Origin: REEB470 sp032117095
GTDB taxonomy: Bacteria > Bacillota > Bacilli > Paenibacillales > YIM-B00363
NCBI GenBank assembly: GCA_032117095.1
Contig: JAULZZ010000091.1
Location: 1-8,259 of the forward strand
Length of the DNA stretch: 8,259 nt
Direction: 5' to 3'
In this document: one piece after another, positions 5,740 through 8,259 of the stretch
Numbering within the stretch: the stretch's first letter is position 1
How the letters are laid out: each line of letters opens with the position of its first letter
Notes under the pieces: model-generated
Seen by the model: the letters and a program-made list of their open reading frames with translations, nothing else
What the model was told of the DNA's origin: nothing
Database searches by the model: none
Position numbers and translations under genes: made by a program

Positions 5740-6660
5740 TTATGCTCCAAAACGGGGCGTGTCGACGATGAGCAATACCAACATCGCCGTCAATACGATG
5801 AGCGAATACCGAAATGTCGTCATCGCCCATCGTTTTTCATCGTCCACAAAAAAACCGCGTACACAGAGGAGCAGCCAGCCGATCAAAAGTGCACATGAAC
5901 CGTACAAAAACAAACTGCCCACGTAGTGTTGGGTGAACAGGAATACGACAACGGGAAACAATGCCACGACATAAGGGAGCATCTGTATTTTCGTCCGTTT
6001 GTTCCCTTTGACGACGGGGAGCAAGGGATAGCCTGCCTGCGCATATTCGTCGCGTTTGGCAATGGCCAATGCCCAAAAATGAGGCGGTTGCCACAAAAAA
6101 AGCCATGCAAACAACAGCCACGCTCCTGCGTCTATGGAATGTGTCACCGCACAATAGCCAATGACAGGAGGCACTGCGCCCGCAATGCCACCGACAGACG
6201 TACTCCACGTCGATGTGCGTTTGAGCCACGCCGTATAAATGCCGACGTACGTCGCAAACCCAATGGCTGCGACGAGTGTCGCCAGCGGATGAACACCAAA
6301 ATACAACACAGAAAAGCCGACGACCCCAAGTACACTGCCTAAGAAAAGGGCGTCAACCGTCGTCACGACGCCTTGGGGAATGGCACGCAATCGTGTACGC
6401 ACCATGAGCGCATCGTACCGTTGGTCCATGACATTGTTAAACACACATGCAGAGGCCATCACCAATGCTGCCCCGAGCAATGTATACAAGAAAGTCATGG
6501 TCAACCATTGTCCATGCGTCGCCACCATGTATCCACCGAACGTCATCCATACGTTCACGAGCACCATCCGTGGTTTCGTTAAAGCGAAAAAGTGTCGCCA
6601 TGCACGCTTCTTCGGCAATACGTTGCTTCCTTGCACTATCGGGGGATTGTGGTCCCGCAT
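5740..6660 (-). CDS. ctaB: Protohaem IX farnesyltransferase (haem O synthase)
   Basis: Membrane UbiA-type prenyltransferase that joins farnesyl diphosphate to haem B to give haem O for haem-copper oxidases. The product has 306 residues, matching the usual ~300. First Asp-rich motif: NNVMDQRYDALMVRTR (75-90, with N76, D79 and D83). The second conserved region is YTAWLKRTSTW (142-152) leading into VGGIAGAVPPVIGY (156-169). A third is WQPPHFWALAIAKRDEY (190-206), followed by AGYPLLPVVKG (209-219). About eight or nine hydrophobic helices are visible. The usual RTxxRP reads RTRLRA here (Pro to Ala at 93). ATG at 6660 is preceded by GGAGGAG (6668-6674) with a 7-base spacer. The frame stays open to 7071, but that extension has no ribosome binding site, runs through repeat DNA and a terminator region, and would double the N-terminus. 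It is first gene of a ctaB-sco pair; ctaA and the oxidase subunits are not in the window. Confidence 0.95.
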   Translation of the reverse strand: MRDHNPPIVQGSNVLPKKRAWRHFFALTKPRMVLVNVWMTFGGYMVATHGQWLTMTFLYTLLGAALVMASACVFNNVMDQRYDALMVRTRLRAIPQGVVTTVDALFLGSVLGVVGFSVLYFGVHPLATLVAAIGFATYVGIYTAWLKRTSTWSTSVGGIAGAVPPVIGYCAVTHSIDAGAWLLFAWLFLWQPPHFWALAIAKRDEYAQAGYPLLPVVKGNKRTKIQMLPYVVALFPVVVFLFTQHYVGSLFLYGSCALLIGWLLLCVRGFFVDDEKRWAMTTFRYSLIVLTAMLVLLIVDTPRFGA

Positions 6661-6700
6661 CGTCTGTCTCCTCCATACGCCTCGTGATTTCACTCGTTTA

Positions 6701-6729
6701 ATCATACCGAAAAATTCGTTGTGGCGCAA
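6701..6729 (-). promoter_or_regulatory. Possible ctaB promoter
   Basis: On the minus strand TTGCGC (6724-6729) and TATGAT (6701-6706) are separated by 17 bases, about 40 bases upstream of the ctaB start. The -10 is good (5 of 6) and the -35 is weak (3 of 6). It would drive ctaB and sco. No operator was identified. Confidence 0.35.
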
Positions 6730-6846
6730 ATAAAAACGACTGCCTCCGTCAGGAAACAATCGTGTGCAATGAGCAGTAGCATTCGGGGCACAAAAAAGGG
6801 CATCCTCCGTGGCGGTGTATGCACAATTCCAACTCATACCAAACAC

Positions 6847-6919
6847 CTGTTGAAACCCTATGCACAGAAGGAACCGTTTTGCGGGAAAGCAAAGGCGTTT
6901 TAACCGAGGGTAAGCGTAT
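6847..6919 (+). repeat. Dispersed repeat, copy C2 (direct partner at 3615-3691)
   Basis: Shares GGGAAAGCAAA, GTTTT and ACCGA blocks in order and spacing with 3615-3691, about 75% by hand alignment over ~75 bases. It lies 187-259 bases upstream of ctaB. The rest of 6661-7101 holds no gene, only the possible ctaB promoter and the terminator at 6994-7035. Confidence 0.65.
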
Positions 6920-6993
6920 CCTTTTTGCTGGGGGAATTGGATTGCCTGCATGTTTTGTATCACGATAACACTAAACATACGACAATACGTCGC

Positions 6994-7035
6994 AAAAAAA
7001 CCCGAACGCCCCCTCAAATTAAGGGAACATTCGGG
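6994..7035 (-). terminator. Strong rho-independent terminator of the cadherin-like gene
   Basis: Reading the minus strand, CCCGAATGTTCCCT (7035-7022) pairs with AGGGGGCGTTCGGG (7014-7001) over 14 positions, three of them G-U. The loop is seven bases, followed by seven T residues (7000-6994). It lies 66 bases after the stop codon of the repeat protein and insulates ctaB from its transcription. Confidence 0.92.
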
Positions 7036-7101
7036 CAAACTCGCGAAAACCATCAGTAAACCTAAACGCACGCATTCACAGGTGAACCCATGTGTGACAC
7101 A

Positions 7102-8259
7102 CTATGGTGTGACGATAATCGTAAACTCTTCTTCAAAAGTGAGCATCGTGTTATCTGTAACACGAATGCGAATGGTGTATGTGCCGGCTGCAGTGGGACC
7201 TACCGTACGCACGTCGTCATCGCTGATATTGAATAGTGCATTGTCTGTATCCCCAACACCTGAAACGAGTGTATACGTAAACGTGTTGTCTGTATCTGCA
7301 TCGGTTGTAGTCAACGTACCGACATCGACATTACTACCTGTACTCGCCGTGGCGATCGTGGCGGAGGACAGTGTCATGTTCGTCGGTGCTTCATTGACAT
7401 CTGTTACCGTGATCGTGAAATCTTTCGCATACGTCAATCCTGGCGAGCCGTTATCGGTCACTTGCACACGGATGCTATAGCTCGATTTCGTCTCAAAATC
7501 AAAGGAGCTATTCGCACGTAGCGTGTTGCCACTGATGTTGAATGCGCTATTGTTCGTGTCCCCTGTTCCAGCCACGAGTGCATAGGCAAATGTACTCCCT
7601 GCATCGACATCTGTGCCAGCCAACGTACCAATGGTGGCATTGCTTCCTGCATTTTCGGCGATCGTGGTTGCGCTGAGTGTAACGTTTGTCGGTGCTTCAT
7701 TGACATTCGTCACGGTGATCGTAAACACTTGCTCGTATTTTAAGCTCCCATTGTCGGTCACTTCTAAGCGTATGCTTCTGGTTGCTTGTGTCTCATGGTC
7801 AAATGAAACAACACTACGCAATTCATTGCCATTGGTGATACTAAATTGTGCATTGTTCGTGGATCCGTCCCCTGCCACCAACGCATACGTATGTGTATTG
7901 CCTACGTCCGGATCCGTAGCCCCGATCGTACCAATTATGGAGTTGATCGCAGCATTTTCTGCGATAGTCGTTCCGCTGAGTGCAATCGCTGTCGGTGCTT
8001 CATTGACATTCGTCACGGTGATTGTGAATGATTTCGCATACGTCAATCCGCCGTTGTCCGTCACTTGCACACGAATACTATAGCTGGATTTCGTCTCATA
8101 ATTAAATGAGCTGCTCGCGCGTAGCGTGGTGCCACTGATGTTGAATGCGCCATTGTCTGTACTGCCATCGCCTGCAACGAGTGTATAGGTAAACGTGCTG
8201 TTTGCATCCACATCTGTACCAGACAACGTACCGACTGTCGCATCGCTCCCTGCATTTTC
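7102..8259 (-). CDS. Cadherin-like repeat protein, C-terminal part (N-terminus beyond window)
   Basis: The frame is open from the window edge (8259) to the stop at 7102-7104, giving 385 visible residues. The TTG at 8226 is inside a repeat and is not a start. The product is three and a part cadherin/calx-beta-like modules of about 100 residues. Each has a TIAENA-type start, a TDxDxG turn, an SFDxET segment, IRVQVTDNG and an FTITVTNVNEAPT linker. The Asp/Glu/Asn residues of the linker, TDxD and SFDxET segments are typical calcium-binding positions. Such proteins are generally exported and act in adhesion or biofilm. The last module (residues 287-385) is degenerate: it lacks the AENA glutamate and the SFDxET segment. 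The protein ends straight after it (FTIIVTP) with no LPXTG motif or membrane helix, so any signal peptide or anchor must be outside the window. It has its own terminator at 6994-7035. Confidence 0.85.
   Translation of the reverse strand, partial: ENAGSDATVGTLSGTDVDANSTFTYTLVAGDGSTDNGAFNISGTTLRASSSFNYETKSSYSIRVQVTDNGGLTYAKSFTITVTNVNEAPTAIALSGTTIAENAAINSIIGTIGATDPDVGNTHTYALVAGDGSTNNAQFSITNGNELRSVVSFDHETQATRSIRLEVTDNGSLKYEQVFTITVTNVNEAPTNVTLSATTIAENAGSNATIGTLAGTDVDAGSTFAYALVAGTGDTNNSAFNISGNTLRANSSFDFETKSSYSIRVQVTDNGSPGLTYAKDFTITVTDVNEAPTNMTLSSATIATASTGSNVDVGTLTTTDADTDNTFTYTLVSGVGDTDNALFNISDDDVRTVGPTAAGTYTIRIRVTDNTMLTFEEEFTIIVTP
7105..8259 (-). repeat. Tandem ~300-bp cadherin-like modules (A-B-A-C order)
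   Basis: Module edges at the N/DVNEAPT linkers are 8259-8011 (partial), 8010-7708, 7707-7402 and 7401-7105, of 101, 102 and 99 residues for the complete ones. The first and third visible modules share ETKSSYSIRVQVTDNG and near-identical DNA (for example CACTGATGTTGAATGCGC at 7530 and 8133, 603 bases apart). The second (SFDHETQATRSIRLEV) and fourth are more diverged. This points to duplication of a two-module unit or to gene conversion between alternate modules. Confidence 0.85.

Noticed and set aside
6663..7071. N-terminal extension of CtaB to 7071
   Set aside because: It would add ~137 residues not found in the family and crosses repeat DNA and the terminator of the upstream gene. ATG 6660 has a strong ribosome binding site and gives the normal length.

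Overview
The window most likely comes from an aerobic Gram-positive bacterium of the Bacillota (Bacilli-like) of moderate GC content. This is inferred from three things: a class B penicillin-binding protein of the PbpA/PbpH type, strong AGGAGG-type ribosome binding sites with GTG/ATG starts, and haem O synthase plus SCO genes for a haem-copper cytochrome oxidase. I cannot assign the genus.

Layout. (1) Bases 2-841 (+) hold the 3' part of a cysteine-free FGE-sulfatase/C-type-lectin-fold (SUMF1) protein. Its last ~100 bases have a codon usage quite unlike the rest of the gene and look like the variable region of a diversity-generating retroelement (DGR) target. (2) Bases 842-1506 are non-coding or nearly so and rich in structure: a pyrimidine tract, a 13-bp hairpin, a plus-strand terminator, a 19-bp inverted repeat pair, a recurring GTTTCGTAT motif and one arm of a ~95-bp inverted repeat. 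(3) Bases 1507-3564 (-) encode a complete class B PBP. (4) Bases 3565-3947 lie between divergent genes and are largely made of two dispersed repeats: one is shared in inverted orientation with 1326-1419, the other in direct orientation with 6847-6919. (5) Bases 3948-5114 (+) encode an MFS transporter whose 3' end overlaps the convergent sco gene by 38 bases. (6) ctaB (5740-6660, -) and sco (5077-5691, -) form a two-gene unit for cytochrome oxidase assembly: haem O synthesis and CuA-site copper delivery. (7) Bases 6661-7101 hold the ctaB upstream region and a strong minus-strand terminator. (8) Bases 7102-8259 (-) are the C-terminal end of a large cadherin-like repeat protein that continues beyond the window.

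The genes are functionally mixed: cell-wall synthesis, transport, respiration and two surface or ligand-binding proteins. Only ctaB and sco clearly act together. The most interesting signals are the DGR-like variable region at the 3' end of the SUMF1-fold gene, and the two families of intergenic repeats, one of which brackets the PBP gene as an inverted pair. No reverse transcriptase or template repeat was found in the window, so the DGR proposal depends on elements elsewhere in the genome.
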